Source: Candidatus Anaeroferrophillacea bacterium
GTDB taxonomy: Bacteria > Desulfobacterota > Anaeroferrophillalia > Anaeroferrophillales > Anaeroferrophillaceae
Direction of reading: 5' to 3'
DNA: 34,332 nucleotides
Assembly (NCBI GenBank): GCA_016933675.1
Contig: JAFGAM010000020.1
Location: 1-34,332 of the forward strand
The notes below the pieces were generated by a model, which ran no database searches, was not told the origin of the DNA, and saw nothing but the letters and a program-made list of their open reading frames with translations. Shown piece by piece: positions 1 through 8,865 of this stretch. The position numbers and the translations under genes are program-made. Positions within the stretch are counted from its first letter, which is position 1. Every line of letters begins with the position of its first letter.

Positions 1-46
1 CCCGTGGCCCGTGGCCCGTGGCCCGTGGCCCGTGGCCCGTGGCCCG
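1..46. repeat. CCCGTGG heptamer tandem array, cut by window edge
   Basis: Six perfect copies of the 7-bp unit CCCGTGG followed by CCCG, starting at the first base, so the true array extends beyond the window. It lies about 170 bp upstream of the glutamate synthase operon. A short frame across it would encode an Arg-Gly-Pro-Trp-Pro repeat, but I see no reason to regard that as a gene. Other 7-nt periodic repeats occur at 8870-8930, 12204-12286 and 24530-24610. Confidence 0.95.
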
Positions 47-215
47 ACCGGCCGACCATACCAGCGGTCCGGAGCGCGGATTCCGGCCCGCAGGAGCACC
101 GCGAACGATTTTGCGCAGGATTCGGGCGGCGCAGCCTGGAGAGGGTGCCGCGACTGATAACGCCGTCGCCGGGTAGCCACCGGATCCGACCGTCAACCTC
201 AGGGAGAAACACCGC

Positions 216-1349
216 ATGTGCCGACTGAGTGCTATCATCGCCGACGAGTACTTTTCGCCGATGGAGAACATCATCGCCCTGGAGACCATGAAGGAGGGCC
301 ACGACGGCTCCGGCCTCGGCCTCATCCTCCGCGACCTCGGCGGCGAGTTCGCCGAGCTGAAGGAATACCCCATCCTCTCGGGGATCTGCGCCCGGGATTT
401 CATCCCGACCCTCGACGAATACATGGTCGCCAGGGGATTCAAAACCAAGCATCTGTGGACCCCGAAGATCAGCTTCCGGCCGGGGATGAACATCAAAAAG
501 CGCGACTTCTACTTCGCCCGCGCCTACGAGTACCCCGACTGGGCCGCCGACGCCGACCCGGCGGCGAAAGAGGAGCTGCTGCTGGAGACCCGGCTGGAAC
601 TGCGCCGCATGGGGATGGAGAACGAATCCCTCTTCGTCTTCTCCTTCTGGCCCGACGTCATCACCCTCAAGGAGGTGGGCGATCCGCTTGAGGTGGGCGA
701 GTTCTTCGGCCTCGACCGCAAGCCCCTGCTGGCGAAGACCGTCCTCGCCCAGGGCCGGCAGAACACCAACTACGCCATCAACCTCTACGCCTGCCATCCC
801 TTCTTTCTCCAGGGCTACGGGACGATGACCAACGGCGAGAACACCGCCTTCGTCCCCATCCGCGAGTTCCTCACCAGCCGCGATTTTGCCGGTTACGTGG
901 GCTACCGCAGCGACAGCGAGGTTTTTTGTCACATCCTCCACTACGTCCGCCACCACCTGAAATTTCCGCTGAAATACTACAAGGACGTCATCACCCCGCT
1001 GATGGACCGGGAGATGGGCGAGCGCGCCGACCGGAAAGCCATCGAGCTCATCCGCCGGGTACTCCGGCCGCTGACCATCGACGGCCCCAACTGCATCATC
1101 GGCTTCGACCAGCAGGGCACGGTGTTCATGGCCCAGGACGCCAAGAAACTCCGGCCCGGGGCGGTGGGCGGCCGGCCGGGCAAGTATGCCCTGATGTCCG
1201 AGGTCTGCGGCGTCGACGCCGCGGTCCCCGAACGCGACCGGAGCAACGATGTTTTTCCGATGAAATACGACATGGTCATGGTTCCCGCGGGAGCGAAGGA
1301 GATACAGGTATGGAATCAACGGCACGGCCTGATGTCAACCATCAGCTGA
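216..1349 (+). CDS. Glutamate synthase, glutaminase (amidotransferase) domain protein
   Basis: Predicted class II (Ntn-type) glutamine amidotransferase that hydrolyses glutamine and feeds ammonia to the synthase domain encoded by the next gene. The protein is 377 residues and begins Met-Cys-Arg-Leu-Ser, so Met removal would expose Cys2 as the N-terminal nucleophile, the family hallmark. The start is supported by AGGGAG at 201-206. In classical GltB this domain is the N-terminus of a roughly 1500-residue protein; here it stands alone, as in archaea and many deltaproteobacteria. Its 3' end overlaps the next gene by 40 bp, which suggests translational coupling. The family assignment is firm; the substrate follows from the operon. 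Confidence 0.88.
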   Translation: MCRLSAIIADEYFSPMENIIALETMKEGHDGSGLGLILRDLGGEFAELKEYPILSGICARDFIPTLDEYMVARGFKTKHLWTPKISFRPGMNIKKRDFYFARAYEYPDWAADADPAAKEELLLETRLELRRMGMENESLFVFSFWPDVITLKEVGDPLEVGEFFGLDRKPLLAKTVLAQGRQNTNYAINLYACHPFFLQGYGTMTNGENTAFVPIREFLTSRDFAGYVGYRSDSEVFCHILHYVRHHLKFPLKYYKDVITPLMDREMGERADRKAIELIRRVLRPLTIDGPNCIIGFDQQGTVFMAQDAKKLRPGAVGGRPGKYALMSEVCGVDAAVPERDRSNDVFPMKYDMVMVPAGAKEIQVWNQRHGLMSTIS

Positions 1350-2965
1350 CCTTAAAGGATCTGCCCTACATCATCGAGTGGTGCCCGGAGAAGTGTACCC
1401 GGTGCGGCCGCTGCACCTCGGTATGCCCCAACCACGCCATCGAGCCGGCGGTATTCGTCCACCGGACGGTTTCATCGGAGGGCAATCTGCCCCTGCCCCG
1501 AACGGTACGCACGGTGAGCCACGGCATCCGCCAGGTCACCGCCATCGATAATTACTGCGTCGGCTGCGGCATGTGCTCGCTGGTGTGCCCCAACGAGGCG
1601 ATCCTGCCGGTGTACAACCCGGCCCACAAGTTCCTCTTCCACAAAAATCAGGGGGGACAGGCCTACCGGCGCGGCGGCCGGCGCAACGCCCCGGGGGTCT
1701 CGACCCTGGACCAGCTGAAGTTTACCCGCATCTCCATGCTCACCGATCCGGCGCTGGACGCCGGCCGACACGAGTTCCGCGTCCGCACCCTGCTGGGCCG
1801 CAACCTCAGCCCCGACCAGCTGCCGCTCACCGTCAGCGACGGCGACCTGCTGCTGGACGAGGCGGCGTACATCCCCCCGGTGCGGGAAATCTTTCCCATC
1901 CGCATCGGCGGCATGTCCTTTGGCGCCCTCTCGCCCCACATGTGGGAGGGACTGGCCATGGGGGTGGCCTACCTCAACGAGGTGAAGAACCTCCCGGTGG
2001 TAATGTGTACCGGCGAAGGCGGGATGCCGCCGCGGCTGCTGAAATCGCGTTTCCTGAAATATTTCATCCTGCAGATCGCCTCGGGCTATTTCGGCTGGGA
2101 CGAGATCATCCATGCCATCCCGCACATGAAGGAGGATCCCGCCGCCATCGAGATCAAATACGGCCAGGGCGCCAAACCCGGTGACGGCGGCCTGCTCATG
2201 GCCTTCAAGGTTCTCGATCTCATCGCCAAGGTACGCGGCGTCCCGACTCGGGTCGATCTCGCCTCGCCGCCGACGCACCAGACGAAATATTCCATCGAGG
2301 AGGCGGTGGCCAAGATGCTCACCGCCATGTCCATGGCCTTCGGTTTCCGGGTACCGGTGTACCCCAAGATCTCCGGCACCAAGACAGCGCTGGCGGTACT
2401 CAACAACCTCGCCCGCAACCCCTTCGCCGCGGCGCTTACCATCGACGGCGAGGACGGCGGCACCGGAGCGGCCTACAACGTCTCGATGGATAAAATGGGC
2501 CACCCCATCGCCTCCAACCTGCGGGAGTGCTACCTGAACCTGGTAAAGATCGGCAAGCAGAACGAGCTGCCGCTGTTCGCCGCCGGCGGCGTCGGCAAGA
2601 CCGGCAGCCTGGCGGCCAACGCCGCCGCCCTGATCATGCTCGGCGCCTCCGGGGTCGACTGCGGCAAGTACGTCATGCAGGCCGCCGCCGGCTGCCTCGG
2701 CGACGAGCAGAACCGCTGCAACCTGTGCAACGTCGGCCGCTGCCCGCGGGGGATCACGACCCAGAACCCGCGCCTTTACCGGCGGCTGGATCCGGAGAAG
2801 GTGGCCGAACGGGTGGTGGACATCTTCACCGCCGCCGACGCCGAACTGAAGAAGATCTTCGCCCCCATGGGCCGCAGCACCGAACTGCCCATCGGCATGT
2901 CCGACGGGCTCAGCGTCGCCGACAAGCGCATCGCCGAGCGGCTTGAAATCGACTACGCCTGCTGA
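1310..2965 (+). CDS. Glutamate synthase central domain with N-terminal 2[4Fe-4S] ferredoxin
   Basis: Catalytic FMN/3Fe-4S subunit of glutamate synthase, 551 residues: 2-oxoglutarate plus ammonia to glutamate. Residues 25-94 hold two ferredoxin motifs (CTRCGRCTSVCP and CVGCGMCSLVCP). The TIM-barrel synthase domain follows, with the GGVGKTGSLAANAAALIMLG phosphate-binding stretch and a Cys cluster (CLGDEQNRCNLCNVGRCP) that should carry the 3Fe-4S centre. I chose the ATG at 1310 because AAGGAG (1296-1301) lies 8 nt upstream and the frame before it overlaps the preceding gene. The fused ferredoxin suggests electrons come from the ferredoxin domain of the third subunit or from free ferredoxin. Family assignment secure; electron donor inferred. 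Confidence 0.93.
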   Translation: MESTARPDVNHQLTLKDLPYIIEWCPEKCTRCGRCTSVCPNHAIEPAVFVHRTVSSEGNLPLPRTVRTVSHGIRQVTAIDNYCVGCGMCSLVCPNEAILPVYNPAHKFLFHKNQGGQAYRRGGRRNAPGVSTLDQLKFTRISMLTDPALDAGRHEFRVRTLLGRNLSPDQLPLTVSDGDLLLDEAAYIPPVREIFPIRIGGMSFGALSPHMWEGLAMGVAYLNEVKNLPVVMCTGEGGMPPRLLKSRFLKYFILQIASGYFGWDEIIHAIPHMKEDPAAIEIKYGQGAKPGDGGLLMAFKVLDLIAKVRGVPTRVDLASPPTHQTKYSIEEAVAKMLTAMSMAFGFRVPVYPKISGTKTALAVLNNLARNPFAAALTIDGEDGGTGAAYNVSMDKMGHPIASNLRECYLNLVKIGKQNELPLFAAGGVGKTGSLAANAAALIMLGASGVDCGKYVMQAAAGCLGDEQNRCNLCNVGRCPRGITTQNPRLYRRLDPEKVAERVVDIFTAADAELKKIFAPMGRSTELPIGMSDGLSVADKRIAERLEIDYAC

Positions 2966-2981
2966 GATGGAGACCTGTACG

Positions 2982-5321
2982 ATGCACGAAATTCACGGTC
3001 TGGAAGACGGCCGCCGGCGGTCATCCAAGGATTTCGAGGAACTGATCCAACGCCACCTCCGCGAAGGTCGGCGGCAGCTCAAGATCGTCGCCGACGGCCA
3101 GCACGGCATCGGCGGCCGCATCTGGCCGGCGCCCGAAAAGGCGCGGCTGGAGGTCCACGGTCCCGTCGGTCAGCGGCTGGCGGGGATGGGGATGCCGGGT
3201 ACCGAAATCATCGTCCACGGCTCCTGCTCCGACGACGTCGGCTGGCTCAACTGCGGCGCGAAGATCACCGTGCTCGGCGACGTCGCCAACGGCGCCCACA
3301 ACGCCGGCGCCCAGGGCATGCTCTACGTCCAGGGCGGCGGCGGTGCCCGCTGCGACACCATGACCAAGTTCAACCCGCGTTTCGACCCCCTGCAGTCGTG
3401 GTACTTCCGCGATGTCGGCGACTCCTTCGCCGAATTCAAGGCCGGTGGCATCGCCGTGGTCTGCGGGGTCGAGCCCCGCCATCCGGACAGCGTGCTGGGC
3501 TACCGCCCCTGCGTCGGCATGGTGGGCGGCACCATCTACTTCCGCGGCCAAGCCACGGGCATCAGCACCAAAGACGTCAAGGTAGCGGCCCTTGATGACG
3601 CCGACTGGCAGTGGCTTACCGGCGGCCTGAAGCCCTATCTCGCGGCCATCGACCGGACGGCGTATTACGACGAACTCACCGCCGATCGCGGCCAGTGGCA
3701 CAAGATCATCGCGCTGACCCCGGCGGAACGCGACGACATCCACGTCCACCGCCAGCCCATGGGCCGCTTCCGCCGGGAAACCTGGGAGGCCGAGGTGGGT
3801 CAGGGCGGCATCGTCGGCGACCTGCTCACCGAAGACCGCTCTCTGATCCCCTACATCGCCACCGGCGACCTGCGCCGGCGGGTGCCGTCGTGGGACAACG
3901 GCCGCGCCACCGCGCCCTGCGCCTTCAACTGCCCCACCGCCATCCCGACCCAGGAACGCACCCACCTGCTGCGCGAAGGCCGTTACGACGAGGCGCTGGA
4001 GCTGGTGCTGAGATACTCGCCGCTGCCGGCCACCGTCTGCGGCCGCGTCTGCCCCAACCCGTGCATGGACGCCTGCAGCCGCGGCGTGCTGCTGAAAGAG
4101 CCGGTGGACATCGCCCTGCTGGGCAGCCTCAGCCTCAAGACCCCGGCGCCGGCAAAGGCCCCGGACCGGCCCGAGAAGGTTGCCGTCATCGGCGGCGGCC
4201 CGGCGGGCATCGCCGCCGCCTGGCACCTCGCCCTCGCCGGGGTGCAGGTGACCCTGTACGAACGCGAACCCGAGCTGGGCGGCAAGATCTACCAGTGCAT
4301 CCCCGAAGACCGGCTGGAACGCGACATCCTCGCCGCCGAACTGGACCGCTTCCGCGGGCTCGGAATCACGGTACGCACCGGGGAAGGCATCGGTCGCGCG
4401 GCCTTCGCCCGGCTGCGGGATGAATTCGACGCCGTGGTCCTGGCCACCGGGGCCCACGCGCCGCGGACCATCCCCTTTCCGGGCTATGCGGATGTCATCC
4501 CCGGGATCGTCTTTCTGAAGGGCGTCAACGCCCGCCAGCCGATGGATCTCACCGGCAAGCAGGTGGTGATCATCGGTGCCGGGAACGTCGGCATGGACAT
4601 CGCGGTGGAGGCCTGGAACCACGGCGCGGCATCGGTCACCGCAGTGGACATCCAGGAACCGGCGAGCTTCGGCAAGGAACAGGAGATGGCCCGCGCCCGG
4701 GGCACCCGGATCCTCTTCCCGAAATTCACCGAACGCTATGACCGCGGCGCCGGCAAGCTGTTTTTCAAGGACGGCACCGATCTGGACGCCGACGCGGTGT
4801 TCGTCTCCATCGGCGAAAGCCCGGAGCTGGACTACCTGCCGGAAGAATGCGAGCTGTTCCGCGGCTACATCAAGGCCGGCACCCGGTGCCACACCTCGCT
4901 GCCGAACGTCTACGGCACCGGCGATGCCTGCAAGCCCGGGCTGGTCACCGACGCGCTGGGCACCGGTCGCCGGGCGGCGCTGACCATTCTCGCCGATCTC
5001 GACGGCCGCACCGCCGTGCCCCCGGCGGAGGAAATGGTGGATTACAACCGTATCCGCTGCGAGTACTACGAGCGCGACCGCATGGGCCAGCCCAAAGACG
5101 GCGACACCGAAGCGCTCAAGTGCATGTCCTGCGGCCTGTGCCGCGACTGCGGCGTCTGCGAGCAGAGCTGCTACCACGGCGCCATCACCCGGGTGCAGCA
5201 CGAGGAGGGCGGCTACGCGTACGTCGTCGACGACGACCGGTGCATCGGCTGCGGTTTCTGTGCTGCCGTCTGCCCGTGCGGGATCTGGCGGATGAACAGT
5301 GTCGACGAAACGAATTATTGA
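2982..5321 (+). CDS. Glutamate synthase GXGXG domain - GltD-like oxidoreductase - ferredoxin fusion
   Basis: A 779-residue three-part fusion. Residues ~40-240 form the GXGXG beta-helix (GltB C-terminal domain, with repeated Gly-rich turns near 70-115). Residues ~310-700 are GltD-like: Cys-rich Fe-S segments (CAFNCP, CGRVCPNPCMDAC), FAD-binding GGGPAG near 404 and NAD(P)H-binding GAGNVG near 531. The last ~65 residues carry a ferredoxin (CMSCGLCRDCGVCEQSC and CIGCGFCAAVCPCG). It should pass electrons from NAD(P)H through FAD and Fe-S clusters to the FMN subunit upstream. Start at 2982 is preferred over ATGs at 2943 and 2967 because GGAG at 2969-2972 is spaced 9 nt. It lies 16 bp after the upstream stop, completing a three-gene operon. 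Confidence 0.92.
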   Translation: MHEIHGLEDGRRRSSKDFEELIQRHLREGRRQLKIVADGQHGIGGRIWPAPEKARLEVHGPVGQRLAGMGMPGTEIIVHGSCSDDVGWLNCGAKITVLGDVANGAHNAGAQGMLYVQGGGGARCDTMTKFNPRFDPLQSWYFRDVGDSFAEFKAGGIAVVCGVEPRHPDSVLGYRPCVGMVGGTIYFRGQATGISTKDVKVAALDDADWQWLTGGLKPYLAAIDRTAYYDELTADRGQWHKIIALTPAERDDIHVHRQPMGRFRRETWEAEVGQGGIVGDLLTEDRSLIPYIATGDLRRRVPSWDNGRATAPCAFNCPTAIPTQERTHLLREGRYDEALELVLRYSPLPATVCGRVCPNPCMDACSRGVLLKEPVDIALLGSLSLKTPAPAKAPDRPEKVAVIGGGPAGIAAAWHLALAGVQVTLYEREPELGGKIYQCIPEDRLERDILAAELDRFRGLGITVRTGEGIGRAAFARLRDEFDAVVLATGAHAPRTIPFPGYADVIPGIVFLKGVNARQPMDLTGKQVVIIGAGNVGMDIAVEAWNHGAASVTAVDIQEPASFGKEQEMARARGTRILFPKFTERYDRGAGKLFFKDGTDLDADAVFVSIGESPELDYLPEECELFRGYIKAGTRCHTSLPNVYGTGDACKPGLVTDALGTGRRAALTILADLDGRTAVPPAEEMVDYNRIRCEYYERDRMGQPKDGDTEALKCMSCGLCRDCGVCEQSCYHGAITRVQHEEGGYAYVVDDDRCIGCGFCAAVCPCGIWRMNSVDETNY

Positions 5322-5364
5322 CGGGATGGCTCCGCAGAAGGCCCTCTTCTTCGTGGCGCGGCAA

Positions 5365-5397
5365 CCTGAAACATGAGCCGGACGATTATGTTTCGGG
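5365..5397 (+). terminator. Hairpin after the glutamate synthase operon, possible terminator
   Basis: CCTGAAACAT and ATGTTTCGGG pair over 10 bp (one G-U) around a 13-nt loop, 44 nt after the last stop codon. No clear T tract follows (TTGTGC only), so Rho-independent termination is uncertain. Confidence 0.4.
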
Positions 5398-5501
5398 TTG
5401 TGCGCGCCGCAAAACCGGAGACAGGAAAACACCGCGCACCGGCCACTGCGATATTCCGACTCCTGACAACCGCATGCTGACTCCTTCCAGGTGTTCAGCG
5501 G

Positions 5502-5530
5502 TTGTAATTCCCCGGCGCTGCTGATATAAG
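5502..5530 (+). promoter_or_regulatory. Probable sigma-70 promoter of purF
   Basis: TTGTAA (5502-5507) and TATAAG (5525-5530) are separated by exactly 17 nt, matching 4/6 and 5/6 consensus bases in an AT-rich pocket of GC-rich DNA. The predicted start lies about 85 nt before the purF ATG. Confidence 0.6.
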
Positions 5531-5577
5531 CAGGCTTCCCGCGACCGACGCGGCATTCCATCCATTCTCAGCGATTC

Positions 5578-5599
5578 GCCGGCGCCTCCAGGCGTCGGC
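5578..5599 (+). promoter_or_regulatory. Hairpin in the purF leader
   Basis: GCCGGCGCCT and AGGCGTCGGC are complementary (one G-U), giving a tight GC-rich hairpin that ends 24 nt before the purF ATG. No strong Shine-Dalgarno is seen between hairpin and ATG, so the structure may influence translation. Function is inferred. Confidence 0.4.
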
Positions 5600-5623
5600 G
5601 GGCATCGGCGGCAGACAGCGGAC

Positions 5624-6994
5624 ATGTGCGGCATCATCGGCGTCTTCAACCACCCGGAAGCAGGTAACCTGGCCTATCTCGGCCTCTATGCCATGCAGCA
5701 CCGCGGGCAGGAGAGCGCCGGCATCATCGCCACCGACGGCATCCAGTTCAACGTCCATAAGGGCATGGGGCTGGTAGCCGACGTCTTCTCCCCCGAAACC
5801 ATCGCCAAACTCCGGGGCAATCGCGCCATCGGCCACGTACGCTACTCCACTCAGGGCGTCAGCAGCCTCGAAAACGCCCAGCCATTCATGATCAACTATG
5901 CCCTCGGCACCCTGGCCATCGCCCACAACGGCAACCTGGTCAATGCCGAGGAGGTCAAGCGCGAGCTGGTCGACAGCGGCTCCATTTTTCAGTCGACGAT
6001 GGATTCCGAGGTCATTATGCACCTCGTCGCCCTGTCCCGGGAACCGAAGCTCATCGGCCGCCTGGCGGACGCTCTCAAGCGGGTGCGGGGGGCATATTCA
6101 CTCGTCTTTCTCAACGAGCACCAGCTCATCGCCGCCCGCGACCCGCGCTCCATCCGCCCGCTGGTCCTCGGCCGCATCGGCGACAGCCACATCATCGCCT
6201 CGGAATCCTGCGCCTTCGACCTCATCGAGGCGGAATACGTCCGCGAAATCGCCCCCGGCGAGATGCTCACCATCACCCGGGACGGGATGAAGTCATACTT
6301 CCCCTTCGCGCCGGAGCCGGCGGCCCACTGTATCTTCGAATACATCTACTTCGCCCGCCCCGACAGCGTCGTCTACGGCGAGACGGTCTACGACGTGCGC
6401 CTGCGCCTCGGCCGTCAGCTCGCCCGGGAACATCCGGTGGAGGCCGACATGGTGATTCCGATCCCCGACTCCGGCACCCCGGCGGCCATCGGCTACGCCA
6501 AGGAGACGGGCATCCCCTTCGAACTGGGACTCATCCGCAACCACTACGTCGGCCGTACCTTCATCGAGCCCCAGCAGAGCATCCGTCACTTCGGCGTCAA
6601 GATCAAGCTTAACGCCATCCGCAGCATCCTCAGGGGCAAACGGGTGGTGGTGGTGGACGACTCCATTGTCCGCGGCACCACCTCGCGCAAGATCATCAAG
6701 ATGATCCGCGCCGCCGGCGCCCGCGAGGTCCACGTTCGCATCAGCTCACCGCCCACCGATTATCCCTGCTACTACGGCATCGACACCCCCACCCGCAGCG
6801 AACTCATCGCCTCGAGCCACTCGGTGGAAGACATCCGCCGCTACATCACCGCCGACTCCCTCGGCTACATCAGCACCGACGGTCTGCGGCAGGTGACCCG
6901 CTGCCGGGAATGTTTTTGTGACGCCTGTTTCTCGGGCACCTACCCGATTACCTTTCCGGCCATCAAGGAGCCGGAACAGCCGGCGCTGTTCTGA
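5624..6994 (+). CDS. purF: Amidophosphoribosyltransferase
   Basis: First committed step of purine synthesis: PRPP plus glutamine to 5-phosphoribosylamine. The 456-residue protein begins Met-Cys-Gly-Ile-Ile-Gly, so Cys2 is the Ntn nucleophile and there is no propeptide, unlike B. subtilis PurF. The C-terminal phosphoribosyltransferase domain shows the PRPP loop VVVVDDSIVRGTTS near residues 340-353. Cysteines in HCIFEYIYFARPDS, in PCYYGIDTP and in the C-terminal CFCDACFSG resemble the [4Fe-4S] ligands of the B. subtilis-type enzyme, so an Fe-S form is likely. nadE starts 2 nt after its stop, so the two are co-transcribed. Confidence 0.96.
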   Translation: MCGIIGVFNHPEAGNLAYLGLYAMQHRGQESAGIIATDGIQFNVHKGMGLVADVFSPETIAKLRGNRAIGHVRYSTQGVSSLENAQPFMINYALGTLAIAHNGNLVNAEEVKRELVDSGSIFQSTMDSEVIMHLVALSREPKLIGRLADALKRVRGAYSLVFLNEHQLIAARDPRSIRPLVLGRIGDSHIIASESCAFDLIEAEYVREIAPGEMLTITRDGMKSYFPFAPEPAAHCIFEYIYFARPDSVVYGETVYDVRLRLGRQLAREHPVEADMVIPIPDSGTPAAIGYAKETGIPFELGLIRNHYVGRTFIEPQQSIRHFGVKIKLNAIRSILRGKRVVVVDDSIVRGTTSRKIIKMIRAAGAREVHVRISSPPTDYPCYYGIDTPTRSELIASSHSVEDIRRYITADSLGYISTDGLRQVTRCRECFCDACFSGTYPITFPAIKEPEQPALF

Positions 6995-6996
6995 CG

Positions 6997-8862
6997 ATGA
7001 AGATCGCCCTCATGCAGCTCAACCCCACTGTCGGCGACCTGGCCGGCAATCTGCGACTATTACAGCAGGCACTGACCGACCTGCCCGTGGACCCCGACCT
7101 GGCAATAACCTCCGAGCTGTTCCTCACCGGCTACCCGCCGCGGGATCTGCTGGAGCACGACGCCTTCATCCGCCGGGCCGAGGACACCCTGGCGGAGTTG
7201 GTGTCCTTCTCCCGCACCCTGACGGCAACCGCCATGCTCATCGGCACCGCCCGGCCCGCACCGTCCCCGGCCGACGGCCGCCGCCTGCTGAACACCGCCG
7301 TGCTGATCTGCGACGGCGAAATCGTCGCCACCCGCGCCAAGACCCTGCTGCCGGAATACGACGTCTTCGATGAACGGCGCTACTTCCGCCCGTCGGCACC
7401 CAACAAGCCGGTGGAATTTCGCGGCGAACGGCTCGGCATCACCATCTGCGAGGACGCCTGGAGCGGCATCGACCTCGCCGGCCTGCCGGGCTATGCCGGC
7501 GACCCCCTGGGCCGGCTGACGGAACAGGGCGCCACCCTGCTGCTGAACCTCTCGGCCTCACCCTTCCAACTCGGCAAGTCCGGCTTCCGCCGGGAACTGT
7601 TCCGCCGCCAGGCGGCCCGTCTCGGGCGCCCCCTGGTAATGGTCAATCAGACGGGCGGCAACGACGAGCTGGTCTTCGACGGCCACAGCCTGGCGATTGA
7701 CGGCAAGGGATGCGTCGTGCTGGAGGCCGCCGGGTTCACCCCGGACGGCCCGGTGGTAACGGTGACCGGGGGAGGAACGATCACGGTATCCGTCAACGCG
7801 ACCGGGTCGGCGGCGCCGGCAACCGGAATCGAAGCGGCGCCGGAGGAAGCCGCGGCGGCAACCGGGGCGGTGGAAATCGGTGGCGTGGAAACCGCGGTTC
7901 CGGGTACCATGAACGCGGGAAGCGGGGAAGCGGAACCCGGAGAAGCGGCTAAGTCAGCCGCGGCGCCGGCAAAACCGGGAACCGCGAAGGCGGCACCGCC
8001 GGCGTCTCCGGCTGACCGGGGGGGACTGGAGGAACTGCGCCGCGCCCTGGTGCTGGGCATAGCCGACTACTGCCGCACATGCGGTTTCGGCACTGCCCTG
8101 GTGGGTTTATCGGGGGGCATCGACTCAGCCCTGGTGGCGGCCCTGGCCCGGGACGCTCTGGGGGCGGACAACGTCCGCGGCGTCGGCCTGCCGTCGCCCT
8201 ATTCATCGCCGGGCAGCATCGAGGACGCCCGCCGGCTGGCGGCAAACCTCGGCATCCGCTTCGACCTCGTCCCCATCAGCGCGCCCTTCGCCGCCCTGAA
8301 CACCGCCATGGAACCGCTGTTCGCCGGCCGCGCCCCGGATCTCACCGAGGAAAACCTGCAGGCGCGCATCCGCGGCACCATCCTCATGGCCCTGTCCAAC
8401 AAGTTCGGTCACCTGCTGCTGGCCACCGGCAACAAGAGCGAGCTGGCGGTGGGCTACTGCACCCTCTACGGCGACATGTGCGGCGGCCTCGCCCCCATCG
8501 GCGACCTGCCCAAGACCACCGTCTACCGACTGGCGCGGCATCTGAACCGGAACGGTGAGATCATCCCCGAAAGCACCCTGGTCAAGGCCCCCTCGGCCGA
8601 GCTGCGCCCGGATCAGAAGGACGAGGATTCCCTGCCGCCCTACGCGCTACTGGACGAGATTCTCGCCCTACACCTGGACGAGCGCCAGGGGCTGGAGGCG
8701 ATCGCCGCCCGCGGCATCGACCGGGAAACCGCCGCCTGGGTGCTGGCCGCGGTGCGCCGCAGCGAGTACAAACGGCGCCAGGCGGCGCCGGTACTCAAGG
8801 TCACGGTGAAATCCTTCGGCAGCGGTCGGCGCATGCCCATCGCCGCCCGCTACGAACTGTGA
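6997..8862 (+). CDS. nadE: Glutamine-dependent NAD+ synthetase
   Basis: Converts deamido-NAD+ to NAD+ with ATP, using ammonia from its own glutaminase domain. Residues 1-~245 are the nitrilase-fold domain with catalytic triad Glu40 (TSELFLTGYPP), Lys115 (RAKTLLPEYDVFDERRYF) and Cys151 (TICEDAW). The synthetase domain begins near 345, with the ATP-pyrophosphatase P-loop SGGIDSAL at ~372. At 621 residues it is longer than the usual 540-560. The excess is an Ala/Gly/Pro/Glu-rich linker at about 250-345, unlike any catalytic sequence and built from purine-rich near-repeats (nt 7741-8030). The ATG lies 2 nt after the purF stop. Confidence 0.95.
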   Translation: MKIALMQLNPTVGDLAGNLRLLQQALTDLPVDPDLAITSELFLTGYPPRDLLEHDAFIRRAEDTLAELVSFSRTLTATAMLIGTARPAPSPADGRRLLNTAVLICDGEIVATRAKTLLPEYDVFDERRYFRPSAPNKPVEFRGERLGITICEDAWSGIDLAGLPGYAGDPLGRLTEQGATLLLNLSASPFQLGKSGFRRELFRRQAARLGRPLVMVNQTGGNDELVFDGHSLAIDGKGCVVLEAAGFTPDGPVVTVTGGGTITVSVNATGSAAPATGIEAAPEEAAAATGAVEIGGVETAVPGTMNAGSGEAEPGEAAKSAAAPAKPGTAKAAPPASPADRGGLEELRRALVLGIADYCRTCGFGTALVGLSGGIDSALVAALARDALGADNVRGVGLPSPYSSPGSIEDARRLAANLGIRFDLVPISAPFAALNTAMEPLFAGRAPDLTEENLQARIRGTILMALSNKFGHLLLATGNKSELAVGYCTLYGDMCGGLAPIGDLPKTTVYRLARHLNRNGEIIPESTLVKAPSAELRPDQKDEDSLPPYALLDEILALHLDERQGLEAIAARGIDRETAAWVLAAVRRSEYKRRQAAPVLKVTVKSFGSGRRMPIAARYEL

Positions 8863-8865
8863 CCG

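Larger units (their letters stand above)
5322..5623. other. Intergenic region between glutamate synthase operon and purF
   Basis: About 300 bp with no supportable gene. It holds a terminator-like hairpin (5365-5397), a sigma-70-like promoter (5502-5530) and a strong hairpin just before purF (5578-5599), each listed separately. Confidence 0.8.

Noticed and set aside
4-228. Short plus-strand frame across the CCCGTGG array
   Set aside because: It is repeat-encoded, has no start signals and overlaps the true gltB-type start; composition is typical of spurious high-GC frames.
3021-5561. 846-residue minus-strand open frame opposite the GltD fusion gene
   Set aside because: Antisense shadow of a gene with clear Fe-S, FAD and NAD(P)H motifs; its own translation is Ala/Gly/His/Asp-rich and featureless.
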